64,000 nt of DNA from Perca fluviatilis (lineage: Eukaryota; Chordata; Actinopteri; Perciformes; Percidae): NCBI RefSeq assembly GCF_010015445.1, contig NC_053121.1:32563934-32627933 (forward strand), read 5' to 3'. A program made the position numbers and the translations under genes. The notes beneath the pieces were generated by a model. The model saw only the letters and a program-made list of their open reading frames with translations. It was not told where the DNA came from and searched no databases. Position 1 is the stretch's first letter. Each line of letters starts with the position of its first letter. Shown one piece after another: positions 1 to 11,051 of this stretch.

Positions 1-1485
1 ACAAATCAGCTTTGGCTCATCCATTCGTACAGAGATGAGGTTCTGCAATATGGCTGCCAGATGATTTGTTGCATCACCAAAAGCATGTGCAGTCATGAGC
101 CTGTGTTGGTTTGTGTGTGTGAAAACATACAGTATTAAGATGACACTGAAAGGTGGCCTGAATGTTTGTATATACGCTTAAAACAGGATGGTGTACACAC
201 ATAAGTGTCTGTACATGTTCTCAGCTCCCCTTACTTTGACTCCCCCCTCACAACACCAGTCATCACCCCACACACACTCTCCAACGAAAGGCAAACTCTA
301 TGGGTCTTTGTCAGCCACCTCCCTTTAGTCTAATTCCTTTTTTTCTCCTCTCATCCTGTTCAGCACCCCCTCCCTCTGACTGATCCTGGGCAGCTGCCCA
401 AAGAGGCCCGAGCGCTCATTCATCCTCTTCAATTTTCCTTTTAGACCCCCCACCCTCACCACCACCGACCCCTTCCCACTTTTAGTACCAGACTCTCTCT
501 CTTATGATTTTGTTTTCCGGCTCGGAGCAGCTTCTGGTGCTCATCGAATCACCATCACAGCAAGCGTTACAAGCACCGTGACACCTAAAAAAGAAGAGCA
601 GCATGGGAATACATACTGTATGTATGTACGTATGTTGAGAGTCTGAACTATATATACTGAGATATAAAAGAATAAATAAAAAAACCTTGTTTAAAGATGT
701 TTAATAGATAAACTTCATGATTGGTTTTCCAGACTTGGAGCACTTAGTTTTCTTTGGCTTGGGGAGCTTTCCGCTTTTCCCATTTTAAATCAATTCTTCC
801 GGAAGCTACTTATCATTGCTGATTTTTCTGGTTTTGAAAAGAGAGAACAGGATTACTTTTCCATCGAAAGTGGGGAGTGCGCATATGAGATTACCATACA
901 CGGTGTGAGCCGCACATTTGCCAAAGTGAGCTTGATTCATTTCTTTTAAAGACGCACTGTGTCCTCTCTTTTTCTGGAAAGAGGGGTTCACCAGTGGGCG
1001 TTTGAATGAGCATGTTTTCTCAGAATTTGTTGTAAGCAAGCTTCTGGTCATCATCTGGCTGAATATCATTAGCTAAACACAAGTCGTGAGAACATGATTA
1101 ACTGCAGCATGTCTCCGCTGGGAGGAAGATTTACGAGAGTCAGGCTGCATTTCTGTTTTCGATCTCTGACCTCAACATCAGATTCGGAAAGCAGTGTGGT
1201 GGTAGTTTTGTGGAGACTGAGAGAGGACTTCCTCTCATCGCCCATGATTGATGCTGACATAAGTCATTGCATTAATCTGAAACACTTCCTTTTTAAACCC
1301 TAGTTCATGCGACTCTCATCAGGGAACATTATTTATCTTACGCTAGAAATTAAGAATTATAAGAGTATGCAGATTCATGGATTTATCCAGACTGTCTACT
1401 CATCTCTAATTTATGATATGATGTCTAATGTGGAAGTCAACACTGAGACATATCGCTATACTTTACCCTCTGTTCCTTCTCTCAG
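1..1485 (+). other. fat4: fat4 intron, 3' part (upstream of the laminin G exon)
   Basis: This is non-coding sequence ending in a pyrimidine-rich tract and an AG acceptor at 1484-1485. I see no open frame resembling the cadherin, EGF or laminin G modules expected further upstream in FAT4, so the preceding exon must lie outside the window. The stretch 230-490 is C/T-rich, and the rest is AT-rich with no repeat I can name. Confidence 0.75.
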
Positions 1486-1747
1486 CTGAGGAACGGCAAC
1501 ATCCACTACGTCTCGGACGCGGGCGTCGGGGGGAAGGTGGAGCGGACCGTGGGAGAGGCGCTGCTGTCAGACGGCCAGTGGCACACGCTCCAGCTGATCA
1601 AGAACGGCTCCGCCACGGTGCTCCAGGTAGACGGCAGCCACTCCAGGGTCATCCAGCATGCCACCCAGGACTTTGGAGGACTCGGCGTTTTAATCTTTTC
1701 CCTGGGCGGGATCCCACCCGGACCTGCTCAGCAGAAAACTGCAGCAG
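1486..1747 (+). CDS. fat4: fat4 internal exon: part of an extracellular laminin G domain
   Basis: The exon reads in phase 0 from 1486 (Leu-Arg-Asn-Gly-Asn) and encodes 87 residues plus one base. It is flanked by an AG acceptor at 1484-1485 after a pyrimidine tract and a GT donor at 1748-1749 (gtgagg). It contains the laminin G signature DGQWHTLQLIKNG near 1570-1610, then VLQVDG and GGLGVLIFSLGGIPPG. The single leftover base (1747) joins the first two bases of the exon at 4503 to make the glycine codon of the next motif GFDGC, so the two exons fit exactly in frame. Laminin G domains of FAT4 lie outside the cell between the cadherin repeats and the membrane. The base composition is clearly more GC-rich than the introns. 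Assignment to FAT4 rather than FAT1-3 rests mainly on the following exon. Confidence 0.9.
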
Positions 1748-2127
1748 GTGAGGCTCAACGGTGTATTTATCATGTGTTTGGGTTGGGGAGGATTAAACCA
1801 GTAGGTCATCAGATCAGCTCATTTCTGTCTATAACTGAGTGCTAAAAACCTTATTTTCTGGCTTGGGATTGCCAGCGTCTCCCTCATTACCAGGGCCACA
1901 TGGAATCTGTGGACGTATGATCTATTGTTATGTCATAGATTATTTTGCAGATTTTCCACAGATTTTACGTAGATTCTACGCAGAGTTTTTTTTTTTTTTT
2001 TTAAATAAAACTCAGAATGTTAACAAAACAAGTCCACTAAATTCCCCAGATTTTCATTTTGGATCACCTGGAAAAATAATAAATAATAATAATCTGCAGA
2101 TTCCCTTCTCATTACCACAACTGAGGT

Positions 2128-2698
2128 AGCCTGGAAATCCAGACCCAAATCCGAAAGATTAAGGGTCTGGCATTGAGTAATGAAAATGGCCCACCTCGAG
2201 GGGTGGCACCAAGCATGCATTTGAAAATCTAACTGTATGCAAGTGGGGGTGGTGGTGGTGATGGCGCAGTGGATATGACACATGCCTTTGGTGTGGGAGA
2301 CCTGGGTTCAATTCCCACTGCGATACATCAACCATTGTGTCCCTGAGCAAGACACTTAACCCATAGTTGCTCCAGAGGCGTGCGACCTCTGACACATATA
2401 GCAATTGTAAGTCACTTTGGATAAAAGCGTCAGCTAAATGACATGTAATGTAATGCAATTGGATAACACTACGACCAATCACAACAATACACGGGGTGAC
2501 ATATCCAGAGCCCCATACTCTTAGCTACCAGCAGAGCTAACTGGTAGATTAAACTGGCCCGCCTATATCAGATACACTGATGTGATTGGTGCAGCTCGGC
2601 TACAAGGGCATAGTTAATGAGCATCATTACTGAATGCCAGAGTGACTCACTGAGCAAATTCAAATTGTGCTCTCGCCAGAACTCTGGATTTCCAGGGT
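2128..2698. mobile_element. Inverted-repeat DNA element (MITE-like), interrupted by a SINE
   Basis: The ends are inverted copies of one another: 5' AGCCTGGAAATCCAGA at 2128 and TCTGGATTTCCAGGGT ending at 2698 share the 14-base core CCTGGAAATCCAGA. The element is flanked by an 11-base direct repeat ACAACTGAGGT (2117-2127 and 2699-2709), which reads as the target-site duplication. The right flank continues into SINE-like sequence (about 2700-2750), so the target was probably an older SINE. The interior is split by a tRNA-derived SINE. No transposase frame is present, so it is non-autonomous. An 11-base duplication is unusual and the superfamily is not clear. Confidence 0.75.
2244..2456 (+). mobile_element. 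tRNA-derived SINE
   Basis: The 5' head resembles a tRNA gene with an A box (TGGCGCAGTGG, about 2262-2272) and a B box (GGTTCAATTCC, 2305-2315), the internal RNA polymerase III promoter. Downstream is the tail found in many teleost SINEs, with ccctgagcaagacacttaac and then gtaagtcactttggataaaa, ending in short TAATG repeats. ATGCAA occurs just before and at the end and may be the target duplication. It is a SINE rather than a functional tRNA because the head has no clean cloverleaf and is followed by the conserved tail. Confidence 0.8.
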
Positions 2699-4502
2699 AC
2701 AACTGAGGTGCCTTTGAGCAAGCCAGTCAACCCCCAACTGCTCCTTACACAAAGAGTTGATAAGAGAGATTGTTGCAGTGCCCAGGGAAATCATATATTT
2801 TGTGCACATAATGGACATGATGTCATTTTTCAATTCAGCATAAATTCAGCATATCTGATATATGTGGTGGGAGTGGGTCGTGTTCCTTTAAAGGAGCTGC
2901 TAGCTTCTAGCCTACCATAAAGAACTTCTGAAGTACAGTTTGAGTTTCCGATGATAGTCTAAACGTTGTCTCAGAGGCTTTTTACCCTTTCAAGAAAATA
3001 TTTCACAGTATTTTTGACAACAAATGTGTCATATTTAAAGTTTAAACATCTCAGTTTGGATATTGCTCTCTCCAAAACTAACTATGACTATCAAACCCTT
3101 GATGTATGTGCACTCTGTGAATGTACAGTACATGTGTATTTACGAGCTGTGTCAAACACAAATGCTGAAGCTTTCAAAAACTGGCGTTTGACCAAAAAAA
3201 CTCGCCCACTCTTCACCTACCGTAAATTACTAACGCAGCAGTGTTTTCACGTTATGGAAACCTGTTCTACATTTGTGCACATGCATATACTGTAGTTATC
3301 TGTGACAGAGAACTCATGCTCTTGTAAGCCTTTATAAACTCAGTACAAACCTTTTTTTTTTATTTATATATTTTTTTTCTTCCCCGAAATGAATTGATAG
3401 TCTGCTGCTCAAAGTGTTGACCATATTTGGTGGCCATCCAACAAGACTCTGTGGAACTGGCCTGAGATCTGTTTCTATCTAAAGCTGCTGAGATTTACCT
3501 GCTATGAGTTCACATTAGTTGAATACATGTTTCAGAGTATCATTTATGGACAACATAACTAATATTAATTTAATTTGACTTTATCTTGGAACGCCTGTCT
3601 TTGAGAACTTTCGGTGTTTTGGTCCTATTTCCATGGACTCTCATCTGAGTTTAGACTTAAATCAAAGATCAGATTTCCTCGAACATGAGCTGGGAAAGAG
3701 TTTGGAAAAGGTGAAAGAGGGGGTTTCCAGAGGGAGGTAATGCAACACAGTAAATTTTAGAATTTCAGGGGAGGAAAAAACTAACCTAATACTATGCACT
3801 AATATGGTAAAAAAATGAGCCATTTGAATTATTTGTTGACCTTTCTTACATAATGACCAGAGCATACATAAAACTAACATTCTGAGCATGCAGATCTGTT
3901 GCAGACTGCCTGTTAATCAACCCTTACCTCAATGTGTGTCTGAACAGTCAGGTTCTTTTGTGTACTCACTTTTTTAGGAATAATGAAAAGGCACAAATGG
4001 ATTTAATCTGCACTGGGATAAATTCAATAAAAATCTATTTACATCGGTGAGGCAGTGCTGTTAGGCAACACACGAAGCAAAAGATTAAATTAGACACAGA
4101 GACATTCATCCAACCCAGATGTATGTCTTGAAGCTATAATGGCTGTGATGATGGATTCTCTGTTAGAAAATATTTCATATTTCTTTCAAATTGGCCAGCG
4201 ATTGATTTTAAAATCATGCATTTGTTCTGAGGAGCTGCTTTTCCATAAGATTCTTTTTTTTTTGCTGTTATCCTAAGCTTGAACCAATTACCAGTCTAAA
4301 CAAAATTGCTTTAGCTCTGATTATAGCTCCCAGTTCCTGTTATTTACAAGGAAGCGATCAAGGGTCGGCAGACATTTTGAAAAACCAATCAGTCCGGTGG
4401 CAATCGGAAAGCATTCCCCTCCAGGCCACTGTTATGTCCTTGTTAGCTGCTGATGGCTGCTTCTTGTTGTCTGATCTGGTTTCCCCTCTCATTCATTTAC
4501 AG

Positions 4503-6412
4503 GTTTCGACGGCTGCTTGGCCTATGTGAAGTACAATGGGGAGAACCTGCCATTTACCGGAGAACACAGCCTTGTCACCTTAACTCAGACCAGTTCGTCC
4601 GTCAAGATCGGCTGCAGAGGTCCCAACCTGTGTGAGAGCAGCCCATGCTGGGACGGCTTGATGTGCGTCAACCAGTGGTACACGTACCAGTGTGTTCCAC
4701 CCGGCGACTGCAGCTCTAATCCCTGCCAGAACCATGGCAGCTGTGTGCCGGACCCCCGCTCAGGTTTCACCTGCATCTGCTCGGAGTTCTACACAGGCAA
4801 GACTTGTGAGACCTTGGTGGCCTGTCTGGGTGTCCTATGCCCTCAGGGTAATGTCTGCAAGTCAGCCAACAACGGCGGGTTTGTCTGCAGCCCTAGCCCA
4901 ACCGCGGAGACGATGGTCCTCCCCATCTGGGCGGTGCCTGCTATTGTTGGCAGCTGTGCCACCGTCCTTGCCTTGGTGGTGCTCAGCCTGATCCTGTGCA
5001 ACCACTGCAAGGGCCGCAACAAGACCAAAGTGCCAAAGGAAGCCAAGGAGAAGAAACCCAAGGAGAAGAAGAAGAAGAAAAAGAAAAAGGGTAGCGAGAA
5101 CGTGGCATTCGATGACCCAGATAACATCCCGCCATACGGAGATGACATGACGGTACGGAAACAACCAGAAGGGAACCCCAAACCGGACATCATTGAGAGG
5201 GAGAACCCTTATCTGATCTATGATGAAACAGACATTCCCCACAACAACGAGACCGTCCCCAGTGCTCCCTGCGTCCCCTGTAACGGCCCAGAGGCAGACA
5301 TTGAACACTATGACATAGACAACGCCAGCAGTATCGCCCCTTCAGATGCAGACATCATCCAACACTATAAGCAGTTCCGCAGCCACACGCCCAAGTTCTC
5401 CATCCAGAGACACAGCCCGCTGGGCTTCGCCCGACAGTCTCCCTTACCCCTCGGAGCAACAAGCTACACCTACCAGCCTCAGTACACCCAAGCACTGAGG
5501 TCCACCCCGCTCAGCCACTCCCACTCAGCGTGCCCCACCCCAAACCCTCTCTCCAGACACTCTCCAGCCCCGTTCACCAAGCCCTCCTCTTTCTACCGAA
5601 ACACTCCAACCAGAGAACTCAACCTGGCTCGCCGTGAGGGCAGCCCCCTGGACCTGCACAACGACATGTGCCAGCCGCCGCCCATGTTCAACTACGCCAC
5701 CCGGCTGGGGAGGCGCAGCAAGAGTCCGCAGACCATGGCCAGCCACGGCCACACATCCAGGCCCGGCAGTCGGCTCAAGCAGCCGATCGAGCAGATCCCC
5801 CTGGAGACGGGGCCTCCTGTGGGGCTGTCTATAGAGGAAGTGGAGCGGCTGAACACTCCACGCCCACGCAACCCCAGCATCTGCAGCGCTGACCACGGGC
5901 GCTCCAGCTCAGAGGAGGACTGCCGCAGGCCGCTGTCAAGGGTCCGCAACCCCGCTGATGGCATCCCTGCCCCAGAGTCCTCTTCAGAAAGTGACTCACA
6001 TGACTCCTTCACCTGCTCAGAGATGGAGTACGACCGGGACAAGCCGGTGTCTTACAGCTCCCGAGTTCCCAAGCTCTCGCAAGTCAACGAGTCGGACGCT
6101 GACGACGAGGACTACGGTGGGAGGCTCAAGCAGAGGCGGTACTCGAGCCGGAGGGCAGAAGGAGGGCCCGGCGTTCCCCAGATGCCTCCTTCTGAGCAGC
6201 ACTACACCCTGCCCCACAAACTGGGCCAGCAAGCTGGGGGCTTCAACTGGGACAATCTGTTGAACTGGGGCCCCGGCTTTGGACATTACGTAGATGTGTT
6301 CAAGGACTTAGCCTTGCTTCCCGAGAACGCGGCAGCAAGAGACATTGAAATGAACAGTGGGGATGGCTCGGTTACCATTCTAAACGAAGGAGAAGCTGAG
6401 CAATATGTATGA
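4503..6412 (+). CDS. fat4: fat4 last exon: protocadherin FAT4 C-terminus (laminin G end, EGF, transmembrane helix, cytoplasmic tail)
   Basis: The exon opens after an AG acceptor (4501-4502), completes a glycine codon and reads FDGCLAYVKYNGENLPF, then continues to a TGA at 6410-6412. Counting Leu at 4517 as residue 1, the order is: end of laminin G (to about 35), a cysteine-rich EGF-like stretch, a canonical six-cysteine EGF (C65, C70, C76, C86, C88, C97), a further four-cysteine piece, one hydrophobic helix of about 25 residues (137-161, near 4925-4999), a lysine-rich stop-transfer segment (about 167-191 with a long Lys run), then a tail of about 440 residues. The tail contains blocks I recognise from vertebrate FAT4: NVAFDDPDNIPPYGDDMTVR, IIERENPYLIYDETDIPHN, HYDIDNASSIAPSDADIIQH, NWDNLLNWGPGFGHYVDVFK and the terminal EAEQYV. 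FAT4 is a giant cell-surface cadherin that pairs with Dachsous (DCHS1) in planar polarity and growth control. The tail holds its intracellular partner sites. No frameshift or premature stop is seen. Confidence 0.97.
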
Positions 6413-7700
6413 GACTATTTATTACAGTGTTGTAGAATATGGTGATGTTCTCTTAAAAAAAAGAAGAAAAAAAAAAGAAAAGGAAGACTGTACATTTCAA
6501 GAGAACATCGGACTACACGTTTTTTTCACGTTATACAAAATTATAAGACGACTTTCAATGCAGTAAGGCAGAAACATGGCACCTGTAATATGACAGATTT
6601 TGTCATTAGCCACCTTGGAATAGTTTACCAGTCTTTTCTAGGTCCAGAGTCAACAGTACAATCGAGCATTCATGCCTCTGAGGCCTCATTACAAAGTATC
6701 CATTGACGCTGAAAGGCTCAAAAAAAGACAAAAAAAGAAATCCATGTCTGAATTCAATTTAGTGACTGCAAAGCTCCATTCACATTATCTTGATCAAACA
6801 TTTCTGTTTTGTATTACCAGTATTGCCTCTCCTTTAAAACGTCTGTCACATTTACAGCTAAGAGATAAGAGGGTAGATAATATTAACGCTCACAGGAAGA
6901 GAATTCCAACGGGCCGTGGAGCAAAAGAAAACTCCCGGTCTCCGTCTTTTTAGGGGTCAATTTTTTATTGACTTAAAAGGAAGCACGTGTTTTTGATCTG
7001 ACTGCACCTGTAGGTGACAGTCGGCAGCCCTCGGTGTGAAAGTAAGTACGCCGTTTTGCTCGCACGGTATGGCAGACCCCCACCATGTTCTCTCTGTCTT
7101 TGCCCTGGTGGGTTTTCTCACAGAAGACTGGCTAAACGCTCCAAGGGTGAGGATTAATCAAGTCCCCTGCCTTACAGACATTTGAGGATTTCAGTACGGG
7201 GGAGCACATCTCCTCTTCTGTTTTTCTGGCCTTCAGTAGGAGAGAAGGTTTGGGGGGGGGGGGGTAGTGTTGTTTGTCACAGATTTGCTCTTTTTGACCA
7301 GCCAAGCGTTTCATAATGATGATGATGATGATGTATGGATCTTGTAAACATGACCCCCAACTAAAACACTATGAACATGTGTACATTTTTTTTTTAATTC
7401 ATGAGAAATCATGGAGTCATTTGTTGTCGGTGTCCTCGTCCAATTATTTTGACACGTATGGTTTCTACATTTTTGTACTGTTTATTAACTTAAATTACTT
7501 AAGTTGTGTTTTTATGGCTATTTTCATATGCTGAAATGTTTGTTCTTACTTTCGGGGAAAGTAAGATTGAAGACTTATTTTTTACATTTGTTACATATGT
7601 AACATCAGTATTTTCCACTTTTGATAAAACTATAACATGTTGTATGCTTTGTACCTGTAAAAAGCCAATAACAGAATAAAAAAAAACATATTTATTTAAG
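6413..7700 (+). other. fat4: fat4 3' untranslated region
   Basis: The non-coding sequence after the stop is AT-rich with A-runs (6452-6481), a G-run (7252-7264) and an ATG triplet repeat (about 7315-7333). It ends at the only good AATAAA hexamer in the region. The exact cleavage site cannot be read; I place it about 20 bases after the hexamer. No second gene-like frame is present. Confidence 0.7.
7675..7680 (+). promoter_or_regulatory. Polyadenylation signal AATAAA for fat4
   Basis: This canonical AATAAA lies 1.26 kb after the stop codon and is followed by an A-run and T-rich sequence. It is the first canonical hexamer downstream of the stop, so it is the likely end of the transcript. Alternative distal sites cannot be excluded. 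Confidence 0.65.
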
Positions 7701-9459
7701 AGCTGCTTTCGAAACGTTTTCTTTCCTGCAGGGTGAAGCAACTGATTTAGATGCATGTAAGCGTTGGCAGTTTATAAAAAAAAAATGCTCACCTTCAAGC
7801 TCGGATTACCTCCCATCCCAAATCATTTGTGGGGGTAAGATATTTTAGATTCAAGGCTCACTCTGTGCAGTCTTTAAATAATACTGGGCCTGAACAACAC
7901 ATTTGAAAAGGCATTTCAGGACTGAATGAAACTGAGCCACCTCATTCACAAGCCAAGCAAAACATGAAGCGAACTCCGCAACGCAGGGCCCTATATTGCT
8001 TTCAACAATTATTTACATCTGGCTTATTGAGCAGAACCCCTCTTTTTTTTTTTTTTTTTTGTCATAGCTCAGTGATTCGGTATGTAACATGCTTATCTTC
8101 TCCGTCATCGAGAGGAGAGAGGCCACGAGAGAAAACGCAGGGAAGCCGCGAACCCGGCGCAGAGTGACAGCCCGAATCTGGGTAAATTACTAGGAGCTCT
8201 CGGAGGGGCTCGGTCCTGCGGAGAGCTCTGTTGACCGAAGCCTCTTTTGGGGGAAGGCTGTAACATGCTGATGCTGAGATAATAATAACACTCGCAATGA
8301 TAATGAGAGCGTGGGTGGGTGGGTGGTGGGGCAAGTAAATAGGAGACGAATTCAAATAAACCTCACAGCATCTCCTCTGCTGCGACATGGCAGAAAGTGA
8401 AAGATATCAGGCAGAGGCGACTCCAGGGTTACCCTATAGGTAAGCAGGAGAGGCTTGTATACACAAAGGGCACATTGTTCTACACTATGGTAGGATGTAA
8501 AACACTCATGAGGACTGACATGAATCTGTCTTTCTGACTTTTTTTTGGGGGCAGAGTTAGGGTGGGAGTGCTGTTTTTGGATGTTATCCAGATGGCTGCT
8601 GGACGTCAGCGAACGGCAGAGGAGCTTATGATGTGTTTAAGGATTAATTGCAGTATTTATCTTAAGTGCGAACATTGCATGTTACGTTGTAGGACACGTC
8701 CCTTAGAAAAACACAACGTGTGTTATTCCTGTCGACTCCAGTGGTGCGATTTCAGTGAGCAATAAGCTATATGTGTGTTAGTAATGACACAAGGAACATG
8801 CTACAGCGCACAAACACACCGTGATTACGGTTCTCCTTTTTGGAGAGCGGTGCAGCAAAGTGATCATGTCTGTGCTTTATAAAATCACGAAGATGCAGAG
8901 TTCAGCTTGGAACAAAGTGATTTCAAGAAAGTGTGGCGCCAACAAGTCGGCCATAATGTGTTCTGCAGATCTCCACACTAAACATATTCGTCTTGAATGA
9001 AGGTGCGAAAAAAGCCGGTGTTCGATTTCCCCATGGAGCGCCTATGGAGGGCTGATTATTATTTTTTTTTTCTCCCTCTGAGTCCACAAATGTCATCAAA
9101 ACACAATTCCCATTAAGATGATTTCCATGTTGACTTAAGAGTTTCCCCAGTATTTATAAAAGGATGTGGCATTGAGCTGCGAGTGACTTCCTCGAAACAG
9201 AAAGTTCCTCCCCAAAAACCCTCCCGAAAGCTTGTTTATAAAGATTGATTATTCTAAGCCCCAGTGTCCTCATACGGCTACAGCGCCTGCCTGAGTTTCA
9301 CTTAAATGACTTATAATTAAAAGCACATTCATTGCTGGAACAAAGAACATGCTTCACTCTCTCATTTGTTGGCGTTAAGCGACTTTTGATTTGACTGAAT
9401 GTGCACAAACAGGCAGTGAGGGTGAACTTCATCTTAACCTTGAAACAAAGAAACACTGT
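7701..9459. other. Intergenic, no gene recognised
   Basis: The sequence is mostly unique-looking, with a poly-T run (8041-8060) and a GGGT-type simple stretch (about 8313-8330). The short open frames have no domain or conserved motif I can recognise. Confidence 0.6.
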
Positions 9460-9466
9460 AAAATTC

Positions 9467-10238
9467 CAACCCGGTCTCACGGCAGTTCGTGTAAATCTCC
9501 ACGTTATTCTTAATCTATTGATACGTGTTCACGGAGACGTTTTTCTCGTTTTTTACGTGTAAATGTCACGTTATTTTCTCGGGGAAGAGGTCGCTCCATA
9601 AGCCGGGAGGCGCCCGCGAGGCGGCCCGCTGGGGACCCGCTGGATGAGGCGGCCGAAAAGGACGCTCCATAAGCCGGGAGGCGCCCGCGAGGCGGCCCGC
9701 TGGGGACCCGCTGGATGAGGCGGCCGAAAAGGACGCTCCATAAGCCGGGAGGCGCCCGCGAGACGGCCCGCGAGGCGGCCCGCTGGGGACGCCCCACAAT
9801 AACGGGATGGCGGAGGTTGGGTTTAGGAAAAAACTTACGGGGAAAGGGCGCCTTAAACGCCGGGGAAAGGGCGCCTTAAACGCCGGGAGACGCGCCACAG
9901 TAACACGCGGGACAAAACGCCATACGCAGGGACGCCATCCCCGGGAAACAAAGCGCCGCACGCGGGACGCGATCCCCCGCTCGCCCGCGTGAAAGTCCTG
10001 TGTTGTTTGACCCATCCACCACCCCGACCAAACTTCCTACGCGGATTTTCGGCTTTTTATATTACTCCCTACCATTTCGTGCTGTGTTCACAAAATATGC
10101 TTCCCATTGAAATACATTAGGCTACTTTACATTTTCGTGTTGTCCACCACGTAAAAACCGACAAAAACGTCTCCGTGAACAAGTATCAATAGATTCAAAT
10201 AACGTCACATTTACACGAACTTCCATGAGACCGGGCTG
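9467..10238. mobile_element. 772-bp non-autonomous DNA transposon with long terminal inverted repeats
   Basis: The left end (CAACCCGGTCTCACGGCAGT from 9467) and the reverse complement of the right end (CAGCCCGGTCTCATGGAAGT) match. The match continues inward over roughly 90 bases, through TTCGTGTAAAT, the ACGTTATT block, the ATCTATTGATAC block and the TTCACGGAGACGTTTTT block. A perfect 7-base direct repeat AAAATTC flanks it (9460-9466 and 10239-10245). The interior is very GC-rich and contains a 71-bp tandem repeat. The open frames in it come from that repeat and do not look like transposase. The superfamily is uncertain; a 7-base duplication is near the 8 typical of hAT. Confidence 0.85.
9593..9789. 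repeat. 71-bp GC-rich tandem repeat, nearly 3 copies
   Basis: The unit starting GCTCCATAAGCCGGGAGGCG begins at 9593, 9664 and 9735, giving an exact period of 71. The last copy is altered, with a short GCGAGACGGCCC insertion. A second, shorter repeat of 23 bp (GGAAAGGGCGCCTTAAACGC at 9841 and 9864) follows. Both lie inside the inverted-repeat element 9467-10238 and explain the long GC-rich open frames there. Confidence 0.9.
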
Positions 10239-11051
10239 AAAATTCATATATTCTATACAAAGACTGGGTGCTTTTTCAATGATAGTAGGTCCAGAGTTAA
10301 TTATTGTTCTAGTTGGAATGTCGAAATTGTCCTGGTGTTTAAAGAAACTGGCCATGCATTTGCAACTTCCCTGGTTCTTCTGGCTCTGGCTTGGGACATT
10401 TGTTGCACATGATCGCTTCTATGTCTACCTCTTTACTGTTAGCTATAAAAACCAATAAAAAAACAACAGCAAAAAGTATTTGTGAAGACAGTCTAATGCA
10501 ACTGACTCCTCTAGACAGAGTGCTCGCTGCTATTGAGGACGCAGTACATTTTCTTTTTCAAGTCAGGGCTTTAAAGCTTCAGTGCGTAACTTTTTGATAT
10601 TAATGAAGGTCCGTTACGTTCAAGCCATTGCCAAATGAGTTGCTACAAAGCTAATTAAAGATCATTCAGTGAGTGTTTGCCATTTTGCTAAATAAATGAC
10701 AGATCTTTCTTGACCTTGGATAGTTGACCAAACGATCTCAACTCAACTCACTTGTTCTGGAGCTTTCGACCATATCGCTCATTGGCAGATTGGGTTTTGC
10801 ACGTGATTCTAAATACCTCTGGAGCTCTTCTTTATTCGTTTTCTGTTACTTTAGCTGATTTCCTTTGCAGATTTGTCATTTTACCTGTGAATGGTAAAGT
10901 TAGCATTCCTGATCCCCAAAAAAGGTTTTCCTCACTATTACAGCTGTAATATTTTACATTAGAAGCAGCCAGTGCACCTTAAAAAATGGTCAAAATCATC
11001 CAATTGCATCTCTCAAGTTGGACCTGTGCAGTTCAGCAAAGCCTTCATTAA
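10239..11051. other. Intergenic with a truncated MITE end
   Basis: There is no gene here. The segment 10575-10660 (AGCTTCAGTGCGTAACTTTT onward, preceded by TTAA at 10571-10574) matches the left end of the element at 20572 and then diverges, so it is a truncated copy. The remaining sequence has no recognised content. Confidence 0.6.

Larger units (their letters stand above)
1748..4502 (+). other. fat4: fat4 last intron
   Basis: This intron runs from a GT donor at 1748 to an AG acceptor at 4501-4502. It interrupts a glycine codon after its first base (phase 1). It carries a nested pair of mobile elements at 2128-2698 and homopolymer runs near 1987, 3350 and 4254. The remaining sequence shows no coding signal; the 60-109 residue open frames inside it have no recognisable domain. 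Confidence 0.85.

Noticed and set aside
2257..2331. Possible tRNA gene (A and B boxes)
   Set aside because: There is no proper cloverleaf, and the sequence continues into a conserved SINE tail.
4843..5308. Minus-strand frames of 116 and 148 codons opposite fat4
   Set aside because: They are antisense shadows of a well-supported coding exon; no independent domain is seen.
9566..10015. 149-codon minus-strand open frame
   Set aside because: It lies in a GC-rich 71-bp tandem repeat inside a transposon. Its repeated residues follow the DNA repeat, and no domain is visible.
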